Assembly: GCA_029267635.1 (NCBI GenBank)
Contig: JAJUIK010000008.1
Location: forward strand, 18,740 to 82,739
Direction: 5' to 3'
Length of the DNA stretch: 64,000 bases
Source of the DNA: Moraxellaceae bacterium
GTDB lineage: Bacteria; Pseudomonadota; Gammaproteobacteria; Pseudomonadales; Moraxellaceae
Positions 55,663 to 64,000 of the stretch are shown here, one piece after another (the stretch's first letter is position 1; each line of letters starts with the position of its first letter). The notes beneath the pieces were generated by a model. It was not told the DNA's origin. It saw only the letters and a program-made list of their open reading frames with translations, and did no database searches. The position numbers and the translations under genes were made by a program.

Positions 55663-56580
55663 ATGTTAGATCAACTTCGGGCAATGGGTGTATTTGCTTG
55701 TGTTGTAGAAAAAAGTTCGTTCAGTGGCGCTGCCCGTGCGCTAGGCATTACCACCAGTGCTGTGAGTCAACAAATCCGTTCCTTAGAACATGAGATGGAA
55801 GTTACCCTGTTACATCGTTCTACGCGTAAACTGAGCCTAACGGAAGCCGGACAGACTTTTTTCCATAGCTGTCAAGAAATGCTTGCAGCTGCAGAACGTG
55901 GCAAAAACCGGATTAACGAATTACGCGATGACCTGGTGGGAGAGTTGCGGATTGCCACGACGCCGGAATTGGGTGCTAACCATTTAGTGCCGGCTTTGTC
56001 ACACTGGATGGCAACGCATCGTGGTTTATCGGTGAAAATTCAAACTGATCATCAGGATGTTAATCCGATGGATGGCCAGATTGATATCGTTTTACGAATG
56101 AGTGATACGGCAGAAAATGGACCGGTTGCTGCGGTGCCTTTGACTCGTGTGGAACAAGTTCTGGTGGCTGCACCGAGTTATTTAAACCAGTCAACGCCGA
56201 TTTCTCGTCCGGAAGATTTGCAGCATCATGAGCTGATCCCGACCAAGACGTTGAAAAATGACCGAAATTTCGTCTTTCAGCATAATATGACCGGTGAAGC
56301 GGTGGATGTTGAAATGAAAGCGCGTTTGCATTGCAATAATGTGTCGATTGCCAAATCCTTATGCAAGCAGGGTCATGGTTTAGCCCGCGTGTTTTATTTA
56401 GATGTACAAAAAGATTTAATCAGTGGTTCTCTGGTGGAAGTTTTACCGGAGTGGAAATTACCGACCTTTACTTTATTTGCTTTGACTTCCCTGCAAGAAC
56501 AACAGCCGATAAAAATTCATCGTTGCGTGGATACCTTGAAGCAATATTTTAGCCAGTTACCAAGTGGCAGAATCATCTGA
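55663..56580 (+). CDS. LysR-family transcriptional regulator
   Basis: A 305-residue LysR regulator. The winged helix-turn-helix is at about residues 18-60 (SSFSGAARALGITTSAVSQQ). The substrate domain begins at about 90 (GELRIATTPELGANHLV). Such genes with N-terminus MLDQLRAMGVFA belong to the CrgA/DntR-like subgroup. The ATG lies behind AGAGGGAAA; the frame is open 18 codons further upstream. It occupies the place where rpoS stands in other gammaproteobacteria. Its target is not evident, and no divergent gene adjoins it. Confidence 0.88.
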   Translation: MLDQLRAMGVFACVVEKSSFSGAARALGITTSAVSQQIRSLEHEMEVTLLHRSTRKLSLTEAGQTFFHSCQEMLAAAERGKNRINELRDDLVGELRIATTPELGANHLVPALSHWMATHRGLSVKIQTDHQDVNPMDGQIDIVLRMSDTAENGPVAAVPLTRVEQVLVAAPSYLNQSTPISRPEDLQHHELIPTKTLKNDRNFVFQHNMTGEAVDVEMKARLHCNNVSIAKSLCKQGHGLARVFYLDVQKDLISGSLVEVLPEWKLPTFTLFALTSLQEQQPIKIHRCVDTLKQYFSQLPSGRII

Positions 56581-56603
56581 TAAAAAGATAAAAATAAGAA
56601 AAA

Positions 56604-56632
56604 TAAAAAAGCCGCAAGTTGCGGCTTTTTTG
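56604..56632. terminator. Bidirectional terminator
   Basis: GCCGC-AAGTT-GCGGC with A-run before and T-run after, shared by the convergent LysR gene and argD. Confidence 0.85.
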
Positions 56633-56649
56633 GTCTCTAGATGCAAGGA

Positions 56650-57864
56650 TTATGCTGCGAGAAAGTTCTGGATTAAGGGAACCAGACGTTGTACCAAGTC
56701 ATCTGCCTGTTCACGTGTCATGTTTAATGGTGGCAATAAACGAATGACATTGCCGGCGGTGACATTAATAATCAGTTTTTGTTCATCACGTGCGATATCA
56801 ACCAATGCGCCACAGGCTTTTGGTAATTCAATACCAATCATCATGCCAAAACCACGAACAATCACGTTCTGGGCTGCCAATTTTTCACGCAGTTGATCAA
56901 CAATGTGTTGGCCGACTTGTGCTGCGTTCTCCACGATATTTTCTTTCTGCATCAGGTCAATGACTGTATAAACCACGCGTGAACCTAAAGCAGTACCACC
57001 ATAGGTTGAACCATGGTTGCCAGCAGCGAGTACACCCACTGCACGGCCTTGCGTCATCACTGCACCAATCGGAAAGCCATTACCCAAACCTTTTGCAGTG
57101 GTCAAAACATCCGGCACGATATTGGTATGTTGATAGGCAAAATATTTGCCGGTACGGCCATTACCAGTTTGAACTTCATCCAGCATCATCAGCCAGTTGT
57201 GCTGGTTACACAGCTGGCGGACTTCTTCCAGATAGCTAAAACCTTGAGGGGCAGTATTGACCCCACCTTCACCCTGGATCGGTTCAATGAGAATAGCCAC
57301 AATGTCCGGATGATGGATGGCGGCTTCCTGAATGGCTTCGATATCGCCAAATGGCACACGGATAAAGCCTTCGACCAATGGGGCAAAACCGTCCTGGACT
57401 TTTGCATTGCCTGTTGCAGAAAGTGTTGCAAGGGTGCGGCCGTGGAACGATTTTTCCGCAACGATAATTTTCGGATGGCTGATGCCTTGCTGGTGGCCAT
57501 ATTTACGCGCAATTTTAATTGCACCTTCGTTAGATTCAGCACCACTGTTCGAGAAGAAAATTTCTTCCATACCTGACACTTCAGCCAGTTTTTGTGCAGC
57601 AGCCGTTTGCCAAGGAATTTCAAACAGGTTGCTGGTATGAATCAGAGTTGCCGCTTGTTCAGCAATTGCTTCGGCAATGACCGGATGGGCATGGCCCAAA
57701 CCGCAAACTGCGATCCCGGTGAGCGCATCCAGATATTCACTGCCATCCGCAGTATAAAGATAAGCACCTCGGCCTCGTACAAAGCTGATCGGCTGGCGGC
57801 CATAGGTTGCCATCAAGTGAGATGGTTGATCAGGTTGTACCGGAGCAAGGGTGATGTGATTCAT
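56650..57864 (-). CDS. argD: Acetylornithine aminotransferase family protein
   Basis: A 404-residue class III PLP aminotransferase, probably ArgD, which converts N-acetylglutamate semialdehyde to acetylornithine (and can act as succinyl-diaminopimelate aminotransferase). Key blocks: VRGRGAYLYTADGSEYLDAL, FSNSGAESNEGAIKIAR, EPIQGEGGVNTAP, MLDEVQTGNGRTGKYFA and the PLP lysine in VLTTAKGLGNGFPIGAVM. The ATG follows AAGAGTTCGTC. A gabT/AstC-type activity cannot be excluded; no arg or ast genes adjoin. Confidence 0.88.
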   Translation of the reverse strand: MNHITLAPVQPDQPSHLMATYGRQPISFVRGRGAYLYTADGSEYLDALTGIAVCGLGHAHPVIAEAIAEQAATLIHTSNLFEIPWQTAAAQKLAEVSGMEEIFFSNSGAESNEGAIKIARKYGHQQGISHPKIIVAEKSFHGRTLATLSATGNAKVQDGFAPLVEGFIRVPFGDIEAIQEAAIHHPDIVAILIEPIQGEGGVNTAPQGFSYLEEVRQLCNQHNWLMMLDEVQTGNGRTGKYFAYQHTNIVPDVLTTAKGLGNGFPIGAVMTQGRAVGVLAAGNHGSTYGGTALGSRVVYTVIDLMQKENIVENAAQVGQHIVDQLREKLAAQNVIVRGFGMMIGIELPKACGALVDIARDEQKLIINVTAGNVIRLLPPLNMTREQADDLVQRLVPLIQNFLAA

Positions 57865-57993
57865 GACGAACTCTTATCTGTTAGGGGAATAGAAAAAGTT
57901 TATATAAGCAAAATCTGCCCCAGAATAAAAGCCCAAATGTAAAATTAAAACAGAAATATCGTGTGCGTTGGTCCTGTTTGCCGAAGTTTTAGG

Positions 57994-57999
57994 TATAAT
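57994..57999 (+). promoter_or_regulatory. -10 element of grxD
   Basis: A perfect TATAAT 29 bases before the grxD ATG. The -35 is weak (TTGGTC at 57968, spacing 20). Confidence 0.4.
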
Positions 58000-58027
58000 G
58001 CCCGCAGATAAGTTGAGGATTTTTTCG

Positions 58028-58369
58028 ATGACTGAACAAGCACGTGATACTGAAGCATTAATTCGCGATCAAATTGCTAAACATGCTGTACTCCTTTATA
58101 TGAAAGGTACGCCGCAATTCCCACAATGTGGTTTCTCTGCGCGTGCTGTAGAAGCACTCAGTCAAATTGGTCGTCCATTTGCTTACGTGAATATCCTTGA
58201 AAATCCAGATATTCGTGCAACATTACCGGGTATTGCCAACTGGCCAACTTTCCCACAACTCTGGGTGAATGGTGAGTTGATCGGTGGTAGCGACATCATG
58301 CTGGAAATGTTCCAAAGTGGCGAATTAAAGCCGTTGATCGAAGAACATAGTCCAGCACCAGAAGCTTAA
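58028..58369 (+). CDS. grxD: Monothiol glutaredoxin GrxD
   Basis: A 113-residue monothiol glutaredoxin with the CGFS motif (QFPQCGFSARAVEAL), the GSH-binding WPTFPQLWVNGELIGGSDI and family length. It carries and delivers Fe-S clusters with BolA-type partners. The frame is open upstream to 57968, but the ATG at 58028 follows GAGGATTTTT and fits the family start. A terminator follows. Confidence 0.95.
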   Translation: MTEQARDTEALIRDQIAKHAVLLYMKGTPQFPQCGFSARAVEALSQIGRPFAYVNILENPDIRATLPGIANWPTFPQLWVNGELIGGSDIMLEMFQSGELKPLIEEHSPAPEA

Positions 58370-58387
58370 TCGCTTGCGGTCAGTGAT

Positions 58388-58416
58388 AAAAAAAGCGCCT
58401 TGCAAGGCGCTTTTTT
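58388..58416. terminator. Bidirectional terminator
   Basis: GCGCCT-TGCA-AGGCGC with flanking A- and T-runs between the convergent grxD and Lon-like genes. Confidence 0.9.
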
Positions 58417-58446
58417 ATGCGAATTGAATTATATAACAAGTGCGTT

Positions 58447-61092
58447 TTAGCTCGCTTCCGTTTGGACGGAGGTTGGCTCTGATGGGGCAGAGTCATCCGC
58501 TTCAGTCACTTCGGCCGTATTGATTTTAGCTTCAGACTTTTTGTCCTCATCTTTCTTTTTTTTCTTTTTAGGTTTCTTTTTCTTCGGCTCTTCCTCGACT
58601 TCTTCACCATCTTCAATGGCTTGCCAGTATTCCAGTTGTGCCATCACCGCTGCATAAATCGAGTTTTTGCTATAACGGCCTTTTTTATTCAAGGTGCCGA
58701 CAGGGCGTGCCATCAAGATTTCTAGCGCCTGATCAATGGTGTCAATCGCATGCACATGAAACAGGCCAGCTTCTACCGCATCAATCACATCTTGGCGTAG
58801 CATCAAGTGCTGCATGTTTTGCCGTGGAATAATCACCCCTTGTTTACCGGTCAAACCTTGTAATTTGCAGGCATCATAGAACCCTTCGATTTTGGCATTG
58901 ACACCACCAATTGGCTGTACCTGACCCAGCTGGTTCATAGAACCGGTAATGGCCCAGGACTGGTCAATTGGAATCTGGCTAATCGCTGAAATCAGTGCGC
59001 AAAGTTCGGCAACGGTGGCGCTGTCACCATCAATCTGACCATAGCTTTGTTCAAAGGCTAGCGCGGCAGAGAAGTGCAGAATCTGCTCGCGTCCAAAATG
59101 GGCTTTCAGGAAGCTGGCCATCAGCAAGACGCCTTTGGCATGCAAGGAGCCACCGAGCTCCACACTGCGCTCGATATCCAGAATATCGCCGCCCCCTTGA
59201 TAAACCGATGCCGTTAAACGAGAAGGCAAGCCAAATTCAACATCGGCATAATGAATCACGGAAATGGCGTTAATCTGACCTAGGCGATGGCCTCGGGTCT
59301 CGATCAGTTGCGTGCCACGCGATAGATCCTGCCAGTATAATTCACGTAAATAGCCTAAGCGATATTGGCGATTATGCAGGGCGGTATTAATATGTCTGGC
59401 AGATACAATTTTGTCATCTGCCTGAACTGCATGATGATGCGATTCACGAATCAAATCACCCAAGGTGAGGGCATGCAAGGACAGTGAACTTTGGTCTTCT
59501 GCCTGACGGCTGGAATCTGTCAGTAGTGCTGCCAAAGCCGAACGGTCAAAAGGTAGCAATTTGTCGGATTGCACATAATCGGCAATCAGCTGCATATAAG
59601 CATGTTCATTCTCGTCATTACGTTGCAGCGTGTCGGTAAAATCGGCGCGGATTTTAAATACACTGCCGAGTTCCGGTTCGAGTTCCAGAATTTCATAATA
59701 TATTTCTGGTTCAGCCAGCAAAATGACTTTTAAATTCAGCGGAACGGCTTCCGGCTCAATGGAAATACTGCCCGTCAGGGTAAGCATATGTTCCAGTGAA
59801 GACAGCTTTAACTTGCCGGACTTCAGTGCACGTTTTAAACCTTGCCAAGCATACGGTTGTTCCAGCAACTGCTCGGCTTCGAGCATCAGGAACCCCCCAT
59901 TGGAGCGGTGCAGGGCACCTGGACGGATAAGAGTAAAATCCGTGGTAATGGTACCGTTGTGTGTGAGCTGTTCTACATGACCCAGCAGGTTGTAGTGGGT
60001 CGGGAAATCCTCAAAAATCACTGGTGCGCCACTATTGGCTTTATTGCTGACAATCACGTTGGCCTGATAGCGTGCCGGGATGCGGCTAAACATAGCCGGA
60101 GAAAAATCATCTTCTTCCTGTTCCAGAATCATTTCCACATGATCAATGATATCTTCGGCATATATTTTCAGATATTGTGCCAGACCCTCAACCTCACTGA
60201 ATTTGTTCAGGATCTGATCCATTTTGGGATGCACCACCTGTTTGGCAATTTCCCGGTTCAGATGCGAAACCCGATCACGGGCATCATCTTCCAGATCACC
60301 CAAATGCAGGCCCAGGCGTTCCAGCTTTTTATCCATATAGCGGATGTTGGCTGCAATCTCGGCACGCTCCTTGCTGCTGAGCGCATTGATTTCATGCTGG
60401 GTCATCTCTTGCAATGTGTCATTCTTGAGATGTACTGGCACAAAACTATGCTGTTCATGATGTGAAATCAGTTTTAAATCCAGTCCTTCACCTTCTTTGG
60501 TGAGTTCGGTCAAGGCCTCTTGCTGTTCACTGCCGGTTTGCTGGCGGATCTGTTCAATCTTGTTGTAATAAGTTTCGGCAGTAAAACGACGTTCCAGCTG
60601 TTTTAGGATGACTTGCCAGTTTTGATGCAGCAAGCTTGCGAATTTATTGCCTTGTCCGGCAGAAAATCTTAGAAGAATCGGCTGGCGTGGATTTTCGAAG
60701 TTGTTCACATACACCCAGTCATCCGGTGTTGGCATGCTTTTAGCGTGTTGCTGTAATAAACGTCTGATCATGGTGCGCTTGCCCAGACCAGCGGTGCCGA
60801 CAGCGAAAATATTGTAGCCGGAATAGGGTAATGAAATTCCTGCTTCGACCGAAGCACGGGCACGATCTTGGCCCAAAAAGTTATTCAACGGTTTAACGCG
60901 TTTGGTAGAGGCTGGGATTTTTTCGAGATTGGGAATATGGGTGAGTTGTTTAGTATGTAATGCCGTGCGTTGTAGGGTATTTTGAATATCGGCTTGGTCA
61001 AAGGCTGATGGATTTTCCTGAATGTCTTGTGGTGAATTTATGATTGAAGCGGTTGATAAAGAACAAGTCATCTGGTCGAGTCTTTGGGTCAC
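58447..61092 (-). CDS. Lon-like ATP-dependent protease with lysine-rich tail
   Basis: An 881-residue protein of the YcbZ/LonB-like family (AAA domain fused to a Lon-type protease). The P-loop is VGTAGLGKRTM at about 98-108, with a long helical insert at about 170-300. The Lon S-K dyad is seen in GDSATVAELCAL (Ser near 690) and GGVNAKIEGF (Lys near 730). The last about 60 residues are highly charged (PKKKKPKKKKKKDEDKK, then an acidic Ser/Thr tail), an extension not expected in E. coli YcbZ. The start is a GTG; the ATG seven codons in is an alternative. Substrates unknown. Confidence 0.87.
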   Translation of the reverse strand: MTQRLDQMTCSLSTASIINSPQDIQENPSAFDQADIQNTLQRTALHTKQLTHIPNLEKIPASTKRVKPLNNFLGQDRARASVEAGISLPYSGYNIFAVGTAGLGKRTMIRRLLQQHAKSMPTPDDWVYVNNFENPRQPILLRFSAGQGNKFASLLHQNWQVILKQLERRFTAETYYNKIEQIRQQTGSEQQEALTELTKEGEGLDLKLISHHEQHSFVPVHLKNDTLQEMTQHEINALSSKERAEIAANIRYMDKKLERLGLHLGDLEDDARDRVSHLNREIAKQVVHPKMDQILNKFSEVEGLAQYLKIYAEDIIDHVEMILEQEEDDFSPAMFSRIPARYQANVIVSNKANSGAPVIFEDFPTHYNLLGHVEQLTHNGTITTDFTLIRPGALHRSNGGFLMLEAEQLLEQPYAWQGLKRALKSGKLKLSSLEHMLTLTGSISIEPEAVPLNLKVILLAEPEIYYEILELEPELGSVFKIRADFTDTLQRNDENEHAYMQLIADYVQSDKLLPFDRSALAALLTDSSRQAEDQSSLSLHALTLGDLIRESHHHAVQADDKIVSARHINTALHNRQYRLGYLRELYWQDLSRGTQLIETRGHRLGQINAISVIHYADVEFGLPSRLTASVYQGGGDILDIERSVELGGSLHAKGVLLMASFLKAHFGREQILHFSAALAFEQSYGQIDGDSATVAELCALISAISQIPIDQSWAITGSMNQLGQVQPIGGVNAKIEGFYDACKLQGLTGKQGVIIPRQNMQHLMLRQDVIDAVEAGLFHVHAIDTIDQALEILMARPVGTLNKKGRYSKNSIYAAVMAQLEYWQAIEDGEEVEEEPKKKKPKKKKKKDEDKKSEAKINTAEVTEADDSAPSEPTSVQTEAS

Positions 61093-61274
61093 TGTGAAAA
61101 TCCAAAACTTAAGCTGCGTAAGAGTTTTTAAGGTATACAGGTTTAACTGAAAATATCAAGCTGGCGTGCGGTTTTTATCGACAATAAAATAATCATTGCA
61201 CAATTCCGGTTGCAACATTTGCTATTAAGCGTTTGAATAACAATCTTTGAAAGATCACGGAAAATCATAAACGA

Positions 61275-63422
61275 ATGACCACACAATCGAATGGATGGAA
61301 AGATGCCTTCGCTGCATTTTTAGATCGCCGTGCGATCATTATGCTGTTTTTGGGATTTTCTGCTGGTATTCCCATCCTGCTGATTTTTTCCAGCTTGTCC
61401 TTATGGTTGGGTGAGGCGGGGATTGATAAAAGTGCAGTGACCTTTTTCAGTTGGGCCGCCTTGGGTTATTCCTTCAAGTTTGTCTGGGCTCCTTTAATTG
61501 ATGAATTGCCGGTTCCATTCTTGACCCGAACTTTGGGGCGCCGTCGTGCCTGGCTGTTGATCGCACAGCTTTTGATTATTGTAGCGATCAGCCTGATGGC
61601 TTTTTCTGATCCTGCGCTGGGGCAGAGTTATTTAATCCAGATGGCTGCAGGTGCCGTGCTTTTAGGTTTTGCTTCAGCCACGCAGGATATCGTGATTGAT
61701 GCTTATCGCATTGAGCTGGCGGAAACACAAATGCAGACGGTCTTGGCCTCTACTTATAATGCCGGTTACCGGATCGGCATGATTGTGGCCGGCGCTGGTG
61801 CCCTGTTTTTAGCTGCTTATCTGGGTACAGCGAAAGGCAATTATATTTATGAAGCCTGGAAATATACCTACCTGACCATGGCAGCAGTCATGCTGATTGG
61901 GGTCATGACCACGTTTATTATTGCTGAGCCAAAGGTCGAACGTCACTATAAAGATTATGCACGTAGTGACTACTACCGTTTGGTGTTGGTTTTTCTGCTT
62001 TCTGTGGTCGGCTTTGTACTGAGTTACATCTATTCGAATCATTTGGTCCAGGCCATGATTGAAGCTGGAAATATCACTGATACTTTCCTCAAATTTCTCA
62101 TGGAAAGCCTGCGTTTTATTGGCTCGGCCGCTGTGGCTTTGTTCATTGGTGCTTTGTTGGTGAAAGCTAAAGTAGTGAACCAGGAAATGGCCCATGAAAC
62201 CTGGATCAATCCGATTCAGGACTTCTTTCAGCGTTATGGCCTGAAACTGGCTTTGGTGTTGCTGTTATTGATCGGCTTTTACCGGATTTCCGACATTATT
62301 GCCGGCGTGATTTCCAATGTGTTTTATCAGGATTTGAATTTCAGCAAGGAACAGATTGCAGAAGCCGTGAAGGTGTATGGGGTGATTTTTACCCTGATCG
62401 GTGGTTTCTTGGGGGGATTGTTGGCACAACGCTTTAATATTATGAAAGTGATGTTTGTTGGAGCAATTCTGGCCAGTTCGACCAACCTGATTTTCATTGG
62501 ACTGGTCAAGTCCGGCGCAACTTTGCAACCGGTACAGGTCAATATTGGCTCGCAACATTATCAGGCGCAGGCTGATGAAGTGGGATATTGGCAGCTTAAA
62601 GTACCGGCCAGCCAATTGATGCAGGCGGATCAGATTCAGGTGCAGACGGCTTATACGGAGCAAAAAGATAAGACGCTGATTACCCTCCCATATTTAAAAG
62701 CTGAAACTGGAAAATCTGCATTAACTTTACAGTTGTTGCCTGTGACTTCCGATAATGTTATTTATGCCGATGAAGCTAGAAATAGTGTGGTCGTCCGTGG
62801 ACAGGTCTTTGGATTGAATACCACTAGTCCTGAAAAAGTGCAGTTGATGCTGGATGGACAGAAATTTGATGCTAGTGTGGATGAGAGTGGTATTTTCAGT
62901 AGTGCCATCGAAGGGCAGAAACTACTGCAATCTGCTTCACGTCAAATCACTGCACAGGTGGTAAATGACCAAGAACAAACTGTGATGTCGAGTTCTGCTC
63001 CATATCAGGTATCCCAACAGGCAAAAGGCTCGACCTTAGATGTGGATCTTCAAGCTTTACCCTTGATTGCTGCAGATCAAGGTGACATCGAAATCAAAGG
63101 CAAAGTGATCAAGCCTTATAGTTCATTCTGGCTATATTTTGCCATTATTGTGGATAACTTGGCTTCTGGTTTGGCAGGTGCAGCTTTTATTGCCTTCTTG
63201 TCGAGTTTGACCAGTGTTTCATTTACCGCCGTGCAGTATGCAATTTTCAGTTCACTGATGACGCTCACACCTAAAATTTTAGGTGGATATTCCGGTACGA
63301 TCGTCAGCAATATTGGTTATCCGAATTTCTTTTTACTGACCACTCTGATTGGAATTCCGATTTTGATCTTGGTGTTCTGGGTAGCTCGATTATTGGCGAA
63401 ACATCAACAAAATCAGCTGTAA
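61275..63422 (+). CDS. ampG: AmpG-type muropeptide permease with inserted Ig-like region
   Basis: A 715-residue MFS transporter. The N-terminal half (FLGFSAGIPILLIFSSLSLWL; GYSFKFVWAPLIDELP; LGRRRAWLL; ATQDIVIDAYRIE) matches AmpG, which imports GlcNAc-anhydroMurNAc peptides for wall recycling. After the membrane segment ending near residue 411 comes an extramembrane stretch of about 200 residues (413-611) with two units like bacterial Ig-like (Big) repeats (VGYWQLKVPASQL is typical), then the remaining membrane segments (SSFWLYFAIIVDNLASGLAG...). Usual AmpG has only a short loop there; E. coli AmpG has 491 residues. Confidence 0.87.
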   Translation: MTTQSNGWKDAFAAFLDRRAIIMLFLGFSAGIPILLIFSSLSLWLGEAGIDKSAVTFFSWAALGYSFKFVWAPLIDELPVPFLTRTLGRRRAWLLIAQLLIIVAISLMAFSDPALGQSYLIQMAAGAVLLGFASATQDIVIDAYRIELAETQMQTVLASTYNAGYRIGMIVAGAGALFLAAYLGTAKGNYIYEAWKYTYLTMAAVMLIGVMTTFIIAEPKVERHYKDYARSDYYRLVLVFLLSVVGFVLSYIYSNHLVQAMIEAGNITDTFLKFLMESLRFIGSAAVALFIGALLVKAKVVNQEMAHETWINPIQDFFQRYGLKLALVLLLLIGFYRISDIIAGVISNVFYQDLNFSKEQIAEAVKVYGVIFTLIGGFLGGLLAQRFNIMKVMFVGAILASSTNLIFIGLVKSGATLQPVQVNIGSQHYQAQADEVGYWQLKVPASQLMQADQIQVQTAYTEQKDKTLITLPYLKAETGKSALTLQLLPVTSDNVIYADEARNSVVVRGQVFGLNTTSPEKVQLMLDGQKFDASVDESGIFSSAIEGQKLLQSASRQITAQVVNDQEQTVMSSSAPYQVSQQAKGSTLDVDLQALPLIAADQGDIEIKGKVIKPYSSFWLYFAIIVDNLASGLAGAAFIAFLSSLTSVSFTAVQYAIFSSLMTLTPKILGGYSGTIVSNIGYPNFFLLTTLIGIPILILVFWVARLLAKHQQNQL

Positions 63423-63443
63423 AATAAACCGAGGGCAAAAATA

Positions 63444-63845
63444 ATGCGTATGTTACATACTATGTTGCGTGTGGGTAATTTAGAACGTTCTTTGGCTTTT
63501 TATACCGAAGTCTTGGGCATGACGCTCTTGCGTAAACGCGACTATGAAGAAGGCCGTTTTACCCTAGCTTTTGTTGGTTATGGGGATGAAGATAGCACGA
63601 CCGTGCTTGAACTCACGCATAACTGGGATATCAGTAGTTATGATCTGGGCAATGGTTATGGTCATATCGCGATTGCGGTCGAGGATGCCTACAAAGCCTG
63701 TGAAGAGATCAAGGCGCGTGGTGGCAAAGTGGTACGTGAAGCAGGCCCGATGAAAGGTGGCGTGACCGTGATTGCGTTTGTGGAGGACCCGGATGGTTAC
63801 AAGGTCGAGCTGATCCAGCAGGATGAAAACGCAAGAAATAACTAA
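63444..63845 (+). CDS. gloA: Lactoylglutathione lyase (glyoxalase I)
   Basis: A 133-residue glyoxalase I. Metal ligands can be placed: His in [16 protein letters not shown], Glu in VLELTHNW, His in [11 protein letters not shown] and Glu in GYKVELIQQ. It detoxifies methylglyoxal with glutathione. Its sequence is close to nickel-type E. coli GloA. The ATG lies 21 bases after ampG and the two may be cotranscribed. The insertion sequence begins 15 bases after the stop codon. Confidence 0.95.
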   Translation: MRMLHTMLRVGNLERSLAFYTEVLGMTLLRKRDYEEGRFTLAFVGYGDEDSTTVLELTHNWDISSYDLGNGYGHIAIAVEDAYKACEEIKARGGKVVREAGPMKGGVTVIAFVEDPDGYKVELIQQDENARNN

Positions 63846-63859
63846 GCTGTTATGTTGTT

Positions 63860-64000
63860 GGGTAGTGTTCAAAAATCTGTGTCATTTCAATAAACTGAAT
63901 CAAACAGGAAATGACACATCATGGCAAACAACTTTGATTTCGAAGCAGCTTTAAAACAATTACAGTCAGGACAACCCCTCACTGGTGAAAACGGTATCCT
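63860..64000 (+). mobile_element. Left part of an IS256-family insertion sequence
   Basis: A terminus-like sequence begins at about 63860 (GGTAGTGTTCAAAAATCTGT), and a transposase frame opens about 60 bases in. This start and the protein start match IS256-family elements of Acinetobacter (ISAba26-like). The right end and target duplication lie outside the window, so the family call rests on the left end and the first 26 residues. Confidence 0.8.
63921..64000 (+). CDS. IS256-family transposase, N-terminus only
   Basis: The first 26 codons are visible (MANNFDFEAALKQLQSGQ, then PLTGENGI). This start is characteristic of IS256-family (mutator-type) transposases of Acinetobacter. The DDE catalytic residues lie off the right edge. 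The ribosome site is GGAAATGACACATC (AGGAA ten bases upstream). Confidence 0.8.
   Translation, partial: MANNFDFEAALKQLQSGQPLTGENGI

Overview
The window looks like chromosomal DNA of a gammaproteobacterium of the genus Acinetobacter (Moraxellaceae). The main reasons are the fused tyrA-aroA gene behind pheA and hisC, the dat-ddc pair for 1,3-diaminopropane, a surE-nlpD locus with no rpoS after it, DacC-type carboxypeptidases and an IS256-family insertion sequence entering at the right edge. This is inferred from gene content; no rRNA or tRNA gene was recognised. Almost all of it is core housekeeping sequence. Accessory character is limited to a decayed stretch (about 8.2-8.85 kb), an AT-rich membrane-protein gene (14.5-15.1 kb), a few unrecognised small genes and the insertion sequence.

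Layout. 0-0.8 kb: end of a lipoprotein operon (DUF4810, DUF799). 1.2-5.7 kb: aromatic amino acid cluster pheA, hisC, tyrA-aroA. 5.9-16.6 kb: mixed genes, including an alpha/beta hydrolase, yaaA, a 41-residue lipoprotein, phrB, a SlyD-like isomerase, a PBP5/6 carboxypeptidase, an M61 peptidase, a hotdog thioesterase and rluE. 16.7-21.1 kb: icd and an M16 peptidase. 21.2-25.6 kb: a DUF3144 protein with a His/Asp repeat tail, then a hypothetical gene, a YqaA-type membrane protein, thiE, hemL and a GlcG/HbpS-like gene. 25.6-28.5 kb: a three-gene minus-strand operon headed by a SpoT-type HD hydrolase, divergent from an orphan EntB-like carrier protein and followed by rluA. 28.7-34.6 kb: rapA, then a DesT/FabR-type regulator divergent from a ferredoxin reductase and acyl desaturase pair. 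34.7-39.4 kb: two exported proteins and dat-ddc. 39.6-44.5 kb: pstS, pstC, pstA, pstB behind a Pho-box-like site. 44.7-53.5 kb: sohB, a cytochrome b561, DUF2238, purB-hflD-mnmA-nudJ, a gamma carbonic anhydrase and dacC. 53.9-63.8 kb: surE, nlpD, a LysR regulator, argD, grxD, a Lon-like protease, AmpG and gloA. 63.86 kb to the end: the left end of an IS256-type element.

How the genes connect. Several sets are readable as units: chorismate to phenylalanine and tyrosine (pheA, hisC, tyrA-aroA); membrane lipid desaturation under a TetR repressor with an obvious palindrome in the divergent promoter; phosphate uptake with a terminator-like hairpin between pstS and pstC; and cell-wall turnover genes spread over the window (two DD-carboxypeptidases, an NlpD-type activator, AmpG). 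I found no convincing new defence, secretion or biosynthetic system. The oddest items are the AmpG permease with an inserted Ig-like region of about 200 residues, the orphan carrier protein fused to a worn-out isochorismatase fold, the HD-hydrolase operon with two unrecognised proteins, a small secreted predicted beta-solenoid, and the decayed 8.2-8.85 kb interval.
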